From Clostridium kluyveri (GTDB taxonomy: Bacteria > Bacillota > Clostridia > Clostridiales > Clostridiaceae), in assembly GCF_001902295.1 (NCBI RefSeq), contig NZ_CP018335.1, positions 4,216,001 to 4,280,000 on the forward strand: a stretch of DNA of 64,000 nt, written 5' to 3'. Shown here piece after piece: positions 8,994 to 18,507 of this stretch. How positions within the stretch are numbered: position 1 is the first letter of the stretch; the number at the start of each line of letters is the position of its first letter. The translations under genes were made by a program, and so were the position numbers. A model generated the notes under the pieces. It ran no database searches. It was not told the DNA's origin and saw only the letters and a list, made by a program, of their open reading frames with translations.

Positions 8994-9680
8994 TCATAGT
9001 ATCCTTATCGGATTAAAATTTATGTAATCTGCGGAAGTTACTATGTATTCCACTCCATTTACAACTCCAGTTATAGATTTTGAAAGAGATTCTCCATGAA
9101 GGTGTCCATATATAACTTTTTCTACACCATAATTTTCAAATATACATCTAAAATCAGAATTCATAAATTTTTCTCCTATAGGGGGATAGTGAATCATCAC
9201 TATAAATTTATCATATCCTGCTTTCACTGCGGAATTTAAAGAATTTTTCATTCTCAAAAGCTCCCTATTATATATTTTATCATCATGGGTTGAAAAATTT
9301 TCACTTCCTGGACAAATCCATCCCCTAGTGCCACATATGGCATAATCTTTATATCCAAAAAAATTATTTTGTATGAAATTCATATCTTCATACAAATTGT
9401 TTAATTTGGTAATACTGCTCCACCAATAATCATGATTGCCTTTTACCAAAATCTTTCTTCCAGGCAGATTATGAATCCACTCTAAATCACCAAATCCTGA
9501 TTTTATATTCATAGACCAGGATATGTCTCCTGCTACAAGTATTGTATCTTCCCCAGTTATATTATCAATCCAATTTTTTTTTATTTTATTATCATGTTCT
9601 ATCCAATTATATCCAAAAACACCCATGGGTTTATTCCCAGTTATATCTAAATGTAAATCTGATATTGCAAATAGTGCCAC
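8994..9680 (-). CDS. Metallophosphoesterase
   Basis: 228-residue calcineurin-like phosphoesterase with all the dimetal motifs in order: DLHLD (residues 8-12), GDISWS, GNHDYWW, MIHYPP and GHLHGE. The substrate is unknown; related proteins act on phosphodiesters or phosphoproteins. No signal peptide, so it is cytoplasmic. Its start lies 4 bp from the end of the flhB-like gene, so it is probably co-transcribed with the two flagellar-like genes upstream. Confidence 0.88.
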   Translation of the reverse strand: MALFAISDLHLDITGNKPMGVFGYNWIEHDNKIKKNWIDNITGEDTILVAGDISWSMNIKSGFGDLEWIHNLPGRKILVKGNHDYWWSSITKLNNLYEDMNFIQNNFFGYKDYAICGTRGWICPGSENFSTHDDKIYNRELLRMKNSLNSAVKAGYDKFIVMIHYPPIGEKFMNSDFRCIFENYGVEKVIYGHLHGESLSKSITGVVNGVEYIVTSADYINFNPIRIL

Positions 9681-9684
9681 ACAA

Positions 9685-9951
9685 TCACCTTCTACTTATA
9701 TTTTCGTCTACATCTACTACATAGGCTATCACTTTTGCCACTGCATCATATAGTTCAATAGGTATACTATTTCCTATATCCACATTACTCAAAAGATTAG
9801 TAAGTTCCTGGTCATAAACTATAGGTATATTGCTTTCCCTTGCTTTATTCAATATGTTGTCCGCTATTTGTCCAATACCTGCTGCAGTAACCATAGGTGC
9901 TTCATATGTTGGTTCATACTTTAAAGCTACTGCTTTTTTCCTATTTTTCAT
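9685..9951 (-). CDS. FlhB C-terminal-domain-like protein (YlqH type)
   Basis: An 88-residue stand-alone protein equivalent to the cytoplasmic C-terminal domain of FlhB/YscU export-switch proteins (AVALKYEPTYEAPMVTAAG, then IADNILNKARESNIPIVYDQELTNLL). The autocleavage NPTH site of full FlhB is replaced by EPTYEAP, so cleavage is not expected. It follows a FliK-like gene by 44 bp, the same pairing as ylqG-ylqH in Bacillus. Exact role is unknown. Confidence 0.85.
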   Translation of the reverse strand: MKNRKKAVALKYEPTYEAPMVTAAGIGQIADNILNKARESNIPIVYDQELTNLLSNVDIGNSIPIELYDAVAKVIAYVVDVDENISRR

Positions 9952-9995
9952 AACATTCTCCCCATTTATTTCTCAGATATTTTTACCTCCTGTAA

Positions 9996-11666
9996 TCATG
10001 CCCTGGTATTCAACATTCCTATATCATTATCATCAAAAAATTCTCTACAAGCAGCTATGTTCATCTCTTCTTTTTTTTCGTGAAATTCAATATCTATATT
10101 ATACCCTATGTTTGATAAACTCTCCAGTATTGTTTCATATCCTTGTTTCATTAAGCCTATCCACTCCTTATTGCATTTAATATCTATATTCATATTGATA
10201 TTATTCACCGTTAGATATGCATCTACTATTCCCATATTTTCAGTACTTATAGATGTTATTATCTTCACATTAGTTGCATCTATTTTTTTCCCCTTTTTTC
10301 TATCATCTTTAATCATAAGTTTGCACTGATAATCCATGTCATTTAAATTTATAGGCAAATCCATATAATAATAAGAATTAGATATGGTGTTAAATAACTT
10401 AAAATCATTTACATTGCTATTTAATTGAGAAATTATATTTTTAGAAAATTTATTTTCACTATCATTATTTTGTTCTAAAAATGTTCTTATTATATCTTTC
10501 ATTTCATCTGTTTTCATATTTATCTGTTCTTTTATATGGTTTACCATTTCATCCATATTACCTGCAATCACATTTAAATCTTTAGAAGTTCGAGACGTTG
10601 TTCCTTTTTCCTTTTCAAAATAGTTAAGTATATTATCTAATTTCTCTTTGATCCCCTCTTCCTGTATATCTTTAGGACTAATATTTTTATTTATATCTAA
10701 CGATTGGTCATTTTTAGTCTGTGATTTATCTTCGCCATTGATACTTTTTATCTCCTCTGAGAATTCATTTGGTTTATCTATATTTTCTGTCATTATACTA
10801 GGTCTTAAATCTGTATTTGTTTTTTCTCCATTTGCATAAGTAACTTTTCCATCTGTATTTAAATTACCTACTATATTGTCTTGCTGTTTTTTATATATAC
10901 CAGATTCTTTTGCATTTTCAGTATTTTCTATGCTCTTATAAGTTAATTCATCAGCTTTTAGAATATCCCCTAAATATTTTATTTCATTATATATAGTACC
11001 TTCCTCTTTAAACACTTTATTAAAGCTTTTTATATTATCTTCATTTAATTCTATATTGTTTTCTAGTAGAATAAATAAGTCTTCTTTGCTTATATTTTTT
11101 AGTTCGCTAAAGAAATTCTTAAGGGTATCTTTTATAAAATTTCCTTTTTGGCTATCAGATTCTACATTTTTACTAAGCAAATAATTTTTTATAAATGTAT
11201 CTTCCTCTGTAGGATTTTCTTTTATTTTATTTATAAAATCTATAGTGGTTTTTATGTTAGAAATATTCTCCTTGGTAAGCGGTATTTCACTTTTTACCAT
11301 TTTCTCTATGATATCATAATCTTCACTGTTTAAGTTAAGGGAATTTTCTTTAATAAAAAGTCTTATGGAATCTTTACTCTGATTTTGTCCTTTTTCTTCT
11401 GCCGTGACAATTTTTAGTTTTAATTTATCATTTTCAAATCCTTCTACCTGAAGCCTTATAAGCTTATTTTCCACGATACTTTCAGGATTATCTATTTGGG
11501 CTGAAAATTTCCAACCATCTAAGAGTTTCAAAAGTATTTCTCCTGTATATTTATTTAAATTTAATACCCTAGCAGAAAATTTTTCTCCTATTTCAAAAGA
11601 CAACTTTGCAGATATTTGTTTACTATTCATGTTATATACACTATTTACATTCCATATTCCCGCCAA
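9996..11666 (-). CDS. FliK-like protein (YlqG type), flagellar hook-length-control C-terminal domain
   Basis: About 556 residues: a beta-rich N terminus, a long low-complexity acidic/Asn/Lys middle, and a C-terminal Flg_hook-like domain (YYYMDLPINLNDMDYQCKL through MGIVDAYLTVNNINMNIDI to YNIDIEF). Full-length FliK measures hook length and interacts with FlhB; here the partner is the truncated FlhB-like gene just downstream. The TTG at 11666 is preferred since AAGGGTGAT lies 6 bp upstream and would overlap the alternative GTG at 11675. Confidence 0.72.
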   Translation of the reverse strand: MAGIWNVNSVYNMNSKQISAKLSFEIGEKFSARVLNLNKYTGEILLKLLDGWKFSAQIDNPESIVENKLIRLQVEGFENDKLKLKIVTAEEKGQNQSKDSIRLFIKENSLNLNSEDYDIIEKMVKSEIPLTKENISNIKTTIDFINKIKENPTEEDTFIKNYLLSKNVESDSQKGNFIKDTLKNFFSELKNISKEDLFILLENNIELNEDNIKSFNKVFKEEGTIYNEIKYLGDILKADELTYKSIENTENAKESGIYKKQQDNIVGNLNTDGKVTYANGEKTNTDLRPSIMTENIDKPNEFSEEIKSINGEDKSQTKNDQSLDINKNISPKDIQEEGIKEKLDNILNYFEKEKGTTSRTSKDLNVIAGNMDEMVNHIKEQINMKTDEMKDIIRTFLEQNNDSENKFSKNIISQLNSNVNDFKLFNTISNSYYYMDLPINLNDMDYQCKLMIKDDRKKGKKIDATNVKIITSISTENMGIVDAYLTVNNINMNIDIKCNKEWIGLMKQGYETILESLSNIGYNIDIEFHEKKEEMNIAACREFFDDNDIGMLNTRA

Positions 11667-11752
11667 CTTAATCACCCTTTATAATTTATTAAAAATATCT
11701 CTTAATTGAAATTATCGTATACAATTACTGTTTTATAAAGTGAAAATACAAT

Positions 11753-11783
11753 AAAAAAATCTGGAGACATGTCCCAGATTTTT
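11753..11783 (-). terminator. Terminator after ribU
   Basis: On the minus strand AAATCTGG/CCAGATTT encloses a short loop and is followed by TTTTTTT, just past the ribU stop. Confidence 0.85.
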
Positions 11784-11798
11784 AGTTGCTATTTTGTG

Positions 11799-12425
11799 CT
11801 AAATTTTTACTTTTTGAGAGTTCTTTATTTTGTTATGTTCCTGCTTTAACAGAGGTGAAACACTCTTGTAAAGAACTAGTGTTAAAATGGTAAGAGTTAT
11901 ACCTTTTAACAAGTTAAATGGAACAATAGCCAGTAATACAAATGTATTCAAATCCGTTATGCTGCTGTTTATTTTTGCTGCCATATCCACCATTGCACTT
12001 ATAGGGAAATTAAGCGCTCTCTCATAAAGTGGAAGCAATATGAAATAATTCAAAAGTCCTGCTGCTATTGACATTGCAATAGTGGCTGCCCCTAAACTTA
12101 TCACTGCCACCTTTCTGGTCTTATGCCTGTTATATATATACCCCGCTGTAAAAACTAAAACAGAACCTACTGCAAAGTTTGCAAGTTCTCCTACAAATGC
12201 AGTTTTTCCATTGAATATTCCATGAAGTACATTTTTCAAAAACTCTATGGCAATTCCAGCTCCAGGTCCTAATGCAAAAGTTCCAATTAAAGCCGGCAAA
12301 TCGCTTATATCCATTTTTAAAAATGTCGGAAATATAGGAATTGCAACTTCTATGAACATAAATAAAAATCCTATTACGCCTAACAATGATACCTTCACTA
12401 ATCTGTTTAATTTACTACTGTTCAT
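11799..12425 (-). CDS. ribU: Riboflavin ECF transporter substrate-binding (S) component
   Basis: A 208-residue membrane protein with about six helices that binds riboflavin and works with the shared EcfA-A'-T energising module (not in this window). It has the RibU-like segment MDISDLPALIGTFALGP and the downstream HGIFNGKTAFVGE loop. The identification is strongly supported by the FMN riboswitch directly upstream on the same strand. Start ATG preceded by TAGGAGGGT. A monocistronic unit ending at the hairpin at 11753-11783. Confidence 0.93.
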   Translation of the reverse strand: MNSSKLNRLVKVSLLGVIGFLFMFIEVAIPIFPTFLKMDISDLPALIGTFALGPGAGIAIEFLKNVLHGIFNGKTAFVGELANFAVGSVLVFTAGYIYNRHKTRKVAVISLGAATIAMSIAAGLLNYFILLPLYERALNFPISAMVDMAAKINSSITDLNTFVLLAIVPFNLLKGITLTILTLVLYKSVSPLLKQEHNKIKNSQKVKI

Positions 12426-12480
12426 TTTAAATACCCTCCTAAAATATTAAGTATAATCTCCTAGGTGAATAATAAAATAA

Positions 12481-12507
12481 AAAAACCCGGCAAAAACACC
12501 AGGGCTA
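12481..12507 (-). terminator. Riboswitch expression-platform terminator before ribU
   Basis: On the minus strand GCCCTGG...CCGGGT followed by TTTTTT lies between the FMN aptamer and ribU, consistent with transcription attenuation when FMN is bound. Confidence 0.7.
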
Positions 12508-12519
12508 ATAAACATACTA

Positions 12520-12637
12520 TTCTATCTTCTCCCATCCAGACTCTACTGTCGGCTTCAGAATTTCACTGAATCATGCTGCACACGCAGCTCGCGGGCTATA
12601 CCGCCGGTGGGGAATTTCACCCCGCCCTGAAGATTAT
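12520..12637 (-). promoter_or_regulatory. FMN riboswitch (RFN element)
   Basis: On the minus strand the conserved RFN blocks occur in order: CTTCAGGGCGGGGTGAAATT, CCCACCGGCGGTA, AGCCCGCGAGC, then GCCGACAGTAGAGTCTGGATG and GGGAGAAGATAG. FMN binding should repress ribU. Confidence 0.97.
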
Positions 12638-12761
12638 ATTTTAATTTTTATAAGTTCATTATAATACTTTTAACGACAAAATTCAATACATTGTTAAAAT
12701 AATTTTTATCTATTAATAAATATTTATAACTAATTATGTTAATTTTATATTCATTTTTCTG

Positions 12762-14915
12762 CTATTTCATACTGAGTGAAATTCTTTTTCTCTTTTCATC
12801 AACTTCAAGTACAGTTACATTGACAATATCTCCCACCCGGACTACATCTAGTGGATGCTTTATAAATTTATCAGACAGCTGACTTATATGTACTAAACCA
12901 TCCTGATGAACACCTATATCTACAAAAGCACCAAAATCTGCTACATTTCTGACTGTACCTGTAAGTGTCATTCCTGTTTTAAGCTGGTTTATATCAACTA
13001 TTCCTGTTTTCAATATAGGTTTTGGCAGTTCCTCTCTTGGATCTCTCCCTGGCTTCTTTATTTCTTTCATTATATCCTTTAAAGTAGGAATACCTATATC
13101 AAGTTCCCGTGATACATTATCTATACTAATCTTTTCAACTCTATTTTCTATATCTACAAGACCGCTATTTTTCAAGTCTTTATCACTATACCCAAGGGTT
13201 TTCAAGAGCTTTTTAGCAGCACTATAGGATTCTGGATGTACTGAGGTATTATCAAGAGGTTCATCACTTTCCATAACCCTTAAAAATCCTGCACATTGTT
13301 CAAAAGCCTTTGCTCCCAGTCTCTTAACCTTTAAAAGCTCTTTTCTATTTTTAAACTTACCATTCTCTTCTCTATAAGCTACAATATTTTCGGCTATAGC
13401 TGAATTTATTCCAGATATATAAGATAGTAAAGAAGCCGTTGCCATATTTAAATCTACTCCCACACTATTTACACAATCCTCTACAATACCCTTTAGCGAC
13501 TCATCCAATTTTTTTGGTGAAACATCATGTTGATATTGACCTACCCCTATGGATTTAGGATCTATTTTCACAAGTTCCGCCAGAGGATCCTGCAGTCTTC
13601 TTCCTATGGATATAGCTCCTCTTAGTGATACATTTATATCGGGATATTCTTTTGCAGCCAGTTCCGAAGCAGAATATACAGAAGCTCCAGCTTCTGATAC
13701 CACCACATAATAAACATCCTTATTTTTTTCTTCTTTTATTTCTTTTATAAGTCTGCCAATTACTTCTTCTGATTCTCTACTTGCTGTGCCATTTCCAAGA
13801 GATATCACACTAACATCATATCTATACACTAAATTCTTTAATATCTTTAGAGAACCTTCTACATCATTTTGAGGCGCTGTAGCATAAACTGTAGCAGTAT
13901 TTAGAAGTTTTCCCGTATCATCTAAAACTGCTATTTTACATCCTGTTCTAAATCCAGGATCATATCCAAGCACATTTTTTCCTTTTATAGGTGGCTGCAT
14001 TAAAAGTGCTTTTAAATTGGCCTTAAATATCTTTATGGCACCTTCTTCTCCCATATCTGTGAGTTCAGATCTTACTTCCCTTTCAATAGAAGGATATATA
14101 AGTCTTTTTAAAGAATCCTCTACACTTCTTTCTATATAACTATCAGTTACTTTATTTCCCTTTAGGCACTCTCCTTTTAAGTATTCTATTATTTTATTCA
14201 TATCACAGGTTATTTTTACAGATAAAATTTTCTCTTTTTCTCCCCTATTTATAGCAAGTATTCTGTGAGGAGGGATAGACTTTATCGCTTCATGATAATC
14301 ATAATACATTTCGTAGGGAGTTGGTTCCTCACTTTCCCCCTTTGTTTCAATCGTTCCATTATCTTGAACAAATTTTCTTATCCATTTCCTATATTTTGCC
14401 TCATCAGATATAATCTCGCTTATTATATCTACAGCTCCTGAAAGAGCATCTTCTGTAGAATTTACATCCTTTTCTTCATTTATAAATTTTTCCGCATATT
14501 CTTCTATATTATCTTTAAAATTGCCGCCTAACATTATCTGTGCTAGTGGTTCTAGTCCTTTTTCTTTGGCAATAATAGCTCTTGTTCTTTTCTTTGGTTT
14601 ATACGGCCTATATATATCTTCAACTTCTGTTAGGGTAGTGCAACTTTCTACAGATTTTTTTAATTTCTCTGTAAGCTTACCCTGTTCTTCTATTATTCTT
14701 ATTACGTCCTCTTTTCTAGCTTTAAGGTTTCTAAGATATATAAGCCTTTCTGCCAGTTTTCTCAAAGTGACATCACTCATGCTTCCCGTTAACTCTTTTC
14801 TATACCTGGCTATGAAGGGAACTGTATTGCCAGAGTCTAATAATTCTATTACATTATTTATATATTTTTCATTTACGTCTAACTCTCTAACTAGTATGTC
14901 TACTATATCGTTCAT
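12762..14915 (-). CDS. tex: Tex-family RNA-binding transcription accessory protein
   Basis: 718-residue Tex protein: an N-terminal helical domain (DTVTL-type helices; IARYRKELTGS near residue 40), a YqgF/RuvC-like domain (VLGYDPGFRTGCKIAVLDDTG), a helix-hairpin-helix region (VDLNMATASLLSYISGINS) and a C-terminal S1 domain (GMTLTGTVRNVADFGAFVDIG). Tex binds nucleic acid and affects transcription and stress survival, but its molecular role remains unclear. The start at 14915 follows GGGAGGTT; the reading frame continues 19 codons upstream with no ribosome site. Confidence 0.93.
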   Translation of the reverse strand: MNDIVDILVRELDVNEKYINNVIELLDSGNTVPFIARYRKELTGSMSDVTLRKLAERLIYLRNLKARKEDVIRIIEEQGKLTEKLKKSVESCTTLTEVEDIYRPYKPKKRTRAIIAKEKGLEPLAQIMLGGNFKDNIEEYAEKFINEEKDVNSTEDALSGAVDIISEIISDEAKYRKWIRKFVQDNGTIETKGESEEPTPYEMYYDYHEAIKSIPPHRILAINRGEKEKILSVKITCDMNKIIEYLKGECLKGNKVTDSYIERSVEDSLKRLIYPSIEREVRSELTDMGEEGAIKIFKANLKALLMQPPIKGKNVLGYDPGFRTGCKIAVLDDTGKLLNTATVYATAPQNDVEGSLKILKNLVYRYDVSVISLGNGTASRESEEVIGRLIKEIKEEKNKDVYYVVVSEAGASVYSASELAAKEYPDINVSLRGAISIGRRLQDPLAELVKIDPKSIGVGQYQHDVSPKKLDESLKGIVEDCVNSVGVDLNMATASLLSYISGINSAIAENIVAYREENGKFKNRKELLKVKRLGAKAFEQCAGFLRVMESDEPLDNTSVHPESYSAAKKLLKTLGYSDKDLKNSGLVDIENRVEKISIDNVSRELDIGIPTLKDIMKEIKKPGRDPREELPKPILKTGIVDINQLKTGMTLTGTVRNVADFGAFVDIGVHQDGLVHISQLSDKFIKHPLDVVRVGDIVNVTVLEVDEKRKRISLSMK

Positions 14916-14972
14916 TTTAACCTCCCGATGAATACTATTGATTATGTTTAATTTATCTAAATATGTAAACAA

Positions 14973-15194
14973 TTAATTTTTCAGTTAATTTAAAATAAAA
15001 GCTTTATAAATTTATGTTAAACTAGCTAAAAATATATTACAACAGTTGAATGGACTTTGGCAAATTAATATATTCAAGAATCATTAATTTGAAGCAAAAA
15101 ATATAAACTATTTGGCCTTATAAGAATATAAATGAGATTATCTTTATAATGTTCCAATACTACTCTGTCTCCCAAATTCCCTGTTGCACAAATT
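14973..15194. other. Gap between tex and the MutS-like remnant
   Basis: AT-rich; no gene or RNA recognised. It probably holds the tex promoter. Confidence 0.4.
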
Positions 15195-15491
15195 TTAATG
15201 CTTTCTCTTGAGCTTTTTTACGATATTATGATTATATCCTAAAATACCTAGAAGTTTTATAGCATTCTGGGTTGTGGCCCTGCCATTATGGATTTTATAG
15301 TCAAATAATATTTCATCATTTATAATTTTCTCTTGAAAATGATAATTTTCAAAATACCTTTCTAATATATAAGTAAGCTCTACATCATGAGTGGCAGCTA
15401 TACATATACAGTTATTTATAGTTAAATATTTCAAAACCTGTGAAGAAGCTGCCATTTTATTTTTTCTCCTTATTGTAATTTTAAGGTCCAA
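15195..15491 (-). pseudogene. C-terminal remnant of a MutS-like ATPase gene
   Basis: The encoded text AASSQVLKYL...CIAATHDVELTYILERYFENYHF, then DYKIHNGRATTQNAIKLLGILGYN, matches the end of the MutS ATPase domain: the helix after the Walker B/signature region, the H-loop THD and the N/HxGxxxxxNAI tail. Walker A and everything before it are missing. The open frame begins within 4 bp of the stop of the ABC permease gene, so the MutS-like gene was truncated, probably when the export operon arrived. The first 12 residues look like junk from the junction. Confidence 0.7.
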
Positions 15492-15494
15492 ATA

Positions 15495-16679
15495 TTACTT
15501 ATAAATAGCCTTAATAGGATCCAAGTTTGCTGCCTTATATGCCGGAATTATCCCAAAAATTATTCCCACAGTAATAGATGTAATAGATGACCCTATTAAT
15601 ATTGCTATGGTTATAACTGGATTGAATGGTAAAAAGGCTCCTAAAATTAAGGATATCAGATATCCTATAACTATTCCAATAATTCCTCCTATACCTGTAA
15701 TAAATATTGATTCTATTAAAAACTGCAGTAGAATTGCACCTGGTTTTGCACCTATAGCTCTTCTAATACCTATTTCACGACGACGTTCTGTGACAGATAC
15801 ATACATTATATTCATTACTCCAATTCCACCCACAAATAAAGATATTCCTGATACAACAGCTATAAAAATAGTTATACCACTTATTATTTTTTCAAAAGCT
15901 TTAGAGATAGCTTTGGGATCCCCCTTAGTATAACTTCCTTTTACATCTGGGTGAAGAGTTTCTAGTTCTTTTTTTACTTCTTTAAATACGGAGTCAGAGC
16001 TGAATCCCTGCTTAACTTTAACATCAATTGAAGAAATTGATATATCATTTTCTAAAAGTTTCTTTGCAAATTTAGGCACATAATCATATTGCATGGACAA
16101 TAAACCTGAACCTCCATTTTCAATGCCAATAACTTCAAAAAACTCATCCTTTATTTTAATTCCCTTTCCAATCCCCTTATTTACATCTTCTCCAAACAAT
16201 GCTTTAGCGTGATCTTTTGAAAGCACCACCACATAATGCTTAAACTCATCGTCTTCCTGGGTTATGCCTCTCCCTGCCACAATGCTTGAATTCTTGTCAT
16301 AATTGTTTATCGTAAGATAAGATTGCTTATCAAAAAAAGTTGCATTTTCAACAACTCCTACCAGACCTTCCAGTCCGCTGCTGCTCTTAGTAACACTTTC
16401 TACACCATCAACATTTTTAAGAGATTGAAAGTCCTTATACTCAAATGGTGTATCTACTTTTGTAGAATTCACATCTGAAGGTTCAAAATTAACAGTAATA
16501 GTATTTGCCCCCACATCACTAGTAGATTGATTTACCTGTGCTTTTAACCCTTCTCCAATAGAAAGAATAATAACCACAGAACTTATTCCAATAATTATTC
16601 CTATCATGGTCAAAAAAACTCTAAGCTTATGTGTACGTAAACTTAAAACTGCACTATATATAAGTTCCCACAAATTCAT
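15495..16679 (-). CDS. MacB/FtsX-type ABC transporter permease
   Basis: A 394-residue permease of the MacB family: one N-terminal transmembrane helix (residues 20-45, MIGIIIGISSVVIILSIGEG), a large extracytoplasmic domain, and three C-terminal helices with the family motif VTERRREIGIRRAIGAKPG. Its ATG overlaps the ATPase stop by 4 bp. With the ATPase and the adaptor upstream it forms a three-part exporter, likely for a peptide or an antimicrobial. The substrate is unknown. Confidence 0.9.
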   Translation of the reverse strand: MNLWELIYSAVLSLRTHKLRVFLTMIGIIIGISSVVIILSIGEGLKAQVNQSTSDVGANTITVNFEPSDVNSTKVDTPFEYKDFQSLKNVDGVESVTKSSSGLEGLVGVVENATFFDKQSYLTINNYDKNSSIVAGRGITQEDDEFKHYVVVLSKDHAKALFGEDVNKGIGKGIKIKDEFFEVIGIENGGSGLLSMQYDYVPKFAKKLLENDISISSIDVKVKQGFSSDSVFKEVKKELETLHPDVKGSYTKGDPKAISKAFEKIISGITIFIAVVSGISLFVGGIGVMNIMYVSVTERRREIGIRRAIGAKPGAILLQFLIESIFITGIGGIIGIVIGYLISLILGAFLPFNPVITIAILIGSSITSITVGIIFGIIPAYKAANLDPIKAIYK

Positions 16680-17365
16680 ATATTATCCTCCTCAGAAAAA
16701 ATACCGTCTTTGAGAAAAACACAATGAGTAGCGTATTTTTTAAGATCACTATCATGAGTTACCATTATAATAGTTTTATTTTGTTTATTAAGTTTAACCA
16801 ATATATCAATGATTTTTAGGCCAGTTTTCCAGTCCAGTGCACCTGTAGGCTCATCTGCCAGAATGACATCGGGATCATTAACAAGTGCCCTTGCAATTGA
16901 AATACGCTGTTGTTGCCCCCCAGATAACTCATTTGGATAACTTTTAAATTTTTCCTCAAGTTCAACATTTTGAAGACTTTTTTTTACCATGTCAATTCTT
17001 TGCTCGTTACTATATCCTCCATGATACAATAGTGGAAGTTCAATGTTTTGAGCTACTGTTAGAGATTCAATTAAATAAAATTGCTGAAATATAAAACCAA
17101 TATGACTATTTCTAAATGAGCAACGTTGGTTTTCTGTCATTTTCGTAACATCTTGTCCATTGAATAAATAACGTCCTTCATTGAAATTATCAAGAAGCCC
17201 TAGGATATTCAACAAAGTGGTCTTTCCACTGCCTGACTTTCCCATTACAACCACAAATGAACCTTGTTCCACTCTAAAATCAAGATTCTTTAAAATATGA
17301 CAGCACTCTTTATCCTGTTCATACCACTTACATAACCCTTTAACTTCCAGAAGATGCTTTGTCAA
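16676..17365 (-). CDS. MacB/LolD-type ABC transporter ATP-binding protein
   Basis: 229 residues with Walker A GKSGSGKTT (residues 42-50), signature LSGGQQQR, Walker B VILADEPTGALD and H-loop VTHDSD. It powers the FtsX-like permease encoded immediately downstream. The TTG start at 17365 is supported by AAGGGG just upstream; the gene overlaps the adaptor gene by 26 bp, indicating translational coupling. Confidence 0.92.
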   Translation of the reverse strand: MTKHLLEVKGLCKWYEQDKECCHILKNLDFRVEQGSFVVVMGKSGSGKTTLLNILGLLDNFNEGRYLFNGQDVTKMTENQRCSFRNSHIGFIFQQFYLIESLTVAQNIELPLLYHGGYSNEQRIDMVKKSLQNVELEEKFKSYPNELSGGQQQRISIARALVNDPDVILADEPTGALDWKTGLKIIDILVKLNKQNKTIIMVTHDSDLKKYATHCVFLKDGIFSEEDNI

Positions 17366-18401
17366 TGCTGTCCCCTTCTTTCATTTCACTAGATGGATTT
17401 TTCATAATTTTATCATTAAAATCTAAACCACTTTTCACCTGCACATATGTATTATTATATTTTTCAACCCTTACACGTACTTTTCTTAATTTTTTATTTT
17501 TTACAAGCCATACAGATTTATGTCCATTATCATTAAAAACTGAGGATACTGGAATTTTGGGCAGTTCACTTTCATCCACCGCAGTTCCCTGAATATGAAA
17601 ACCTGCATATATGCCCTGATGATTGTCTATATCAATATAAACAGGGTAATAAGACAGACTGCTTCCTGTAGCTTGTGTTAAGTTTGAGGCTGGAGCACCT
17701 TGAATAGCCTGTGCTTGTGATGGTTCAGTACTAATGGAACTAATAGTGCCTTTAAATTCTTCATTTGTACCATACACAGTAATCTTTATTTTTTGACTTT
17801 CTTTAAGTTTTAACACATCTTTTTCACTAACACTAGCTACTACCTGCATTTTAGGGTCAATCAATGTCAAAATAATTTTATTAGTACTATCCTCATTATC
17901 TGATATCATTGAAACGATACCATCAAAGGGAGCGGAAATTGTAGTATATCGTTTATCCTTAATATTGTTTAACTGCTGTTTTAAACTTGTCTTCTGACTA
18001 TTGATTTCAGAAATTTGAGTACTATTTTGTACATTTGCCATGGATTTTGCTTGAGTCTCAATACTGTTAAGCTGCTGGGTGAGAGTGTCATATTGCTCTA
18101 TCATCTGGTCATTCTTATAGGTGAATAAAGTTTGCCCCTCTCCTACCTGTTCTTTGTCCTCCACATTTATTTTATCAACGGTTCCCTTAGTTGCATCTTC
18201 AGTAAAATTTAATTTCCTGGAATATTGAACCTCTCCGTCTAAAAATATATTCTGCTGTGCTGGAATAGTATATATATCAAATAATGAATCATTTTTATGT
18301 GCGTTTCGTTTATTATAATTTAAAAAAAGTGTTACAACAAACAATATAATAATTACACCAACAGCAGAACCAATAATTAATATTTTTTTTCTATCTTTCA
18401 T
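17340..18401 (-). CDS. HlyD/MacA-type efflux adaptor protein
   Basis: 353 residues: an N-terminal membrane anchor (residues 8-29), then a barrel-sandwich hybrid with a coiled-coil hairpin (NSIETQAKS through SLKQQLNNIKDK), then FDGIVSMIS and beta-barrel domains, as in Gram-positive MacA/YknX-like adaptors. It links the permease to the cell exterior. First gene of the three-gene operon after the insertion sequence. RBS AAAGGGATGG lies upstream of the ATG at 18401. Confidence 0.88.
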   Translation of the reverse strand: MKDRKKILIIGSAVGVIIILFVVTLFLNYNKRNAHKNDSLFDIYTIPAQQNIFLDGEVQYSRKLNFTEDATKGTVDKINVEDKEQVGEGQTLFTYKNDQMIEQYDTLTQQLNSIETQAKSMANVQNSTQISEINSQKTSLKQQLNNIKDKRYTTISAPFDGIVSMISDNEDSTNKIILTLIDPKMQVVASVSEKDVLKLKESQKIKITVYGTNEEFKGTISSISTEPSQAQAIQGAPASNLTQATGSSLSYYPVYIDIDNHQGIYAGFHIQGTAVDESELPKIPVSSVFNDNGHKSVWLVKNKKLRKVRVRVEKYNNTYVQVKSGLDFNDKIMKNPSSEMKEGDSIDKASSGS

Positions 18402-18507
18402 AAGTCCATCCCTTTCTCTGCATTGGTATTGTCAAAAATTTTAATATAATTTCTGACGTAACCCTTTTATTTTCAACAATTTTATATAAATAACTTGCTC
18501 CCCCCAA

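Noticed and set aside
9523..10329. Forward-strand hydrophobic frames opposite the metallophosphoesterase and FliK-like genes
   Set aside because: Antisense shadows of AT-rich genes; no ribosome sites, no family resemblance.
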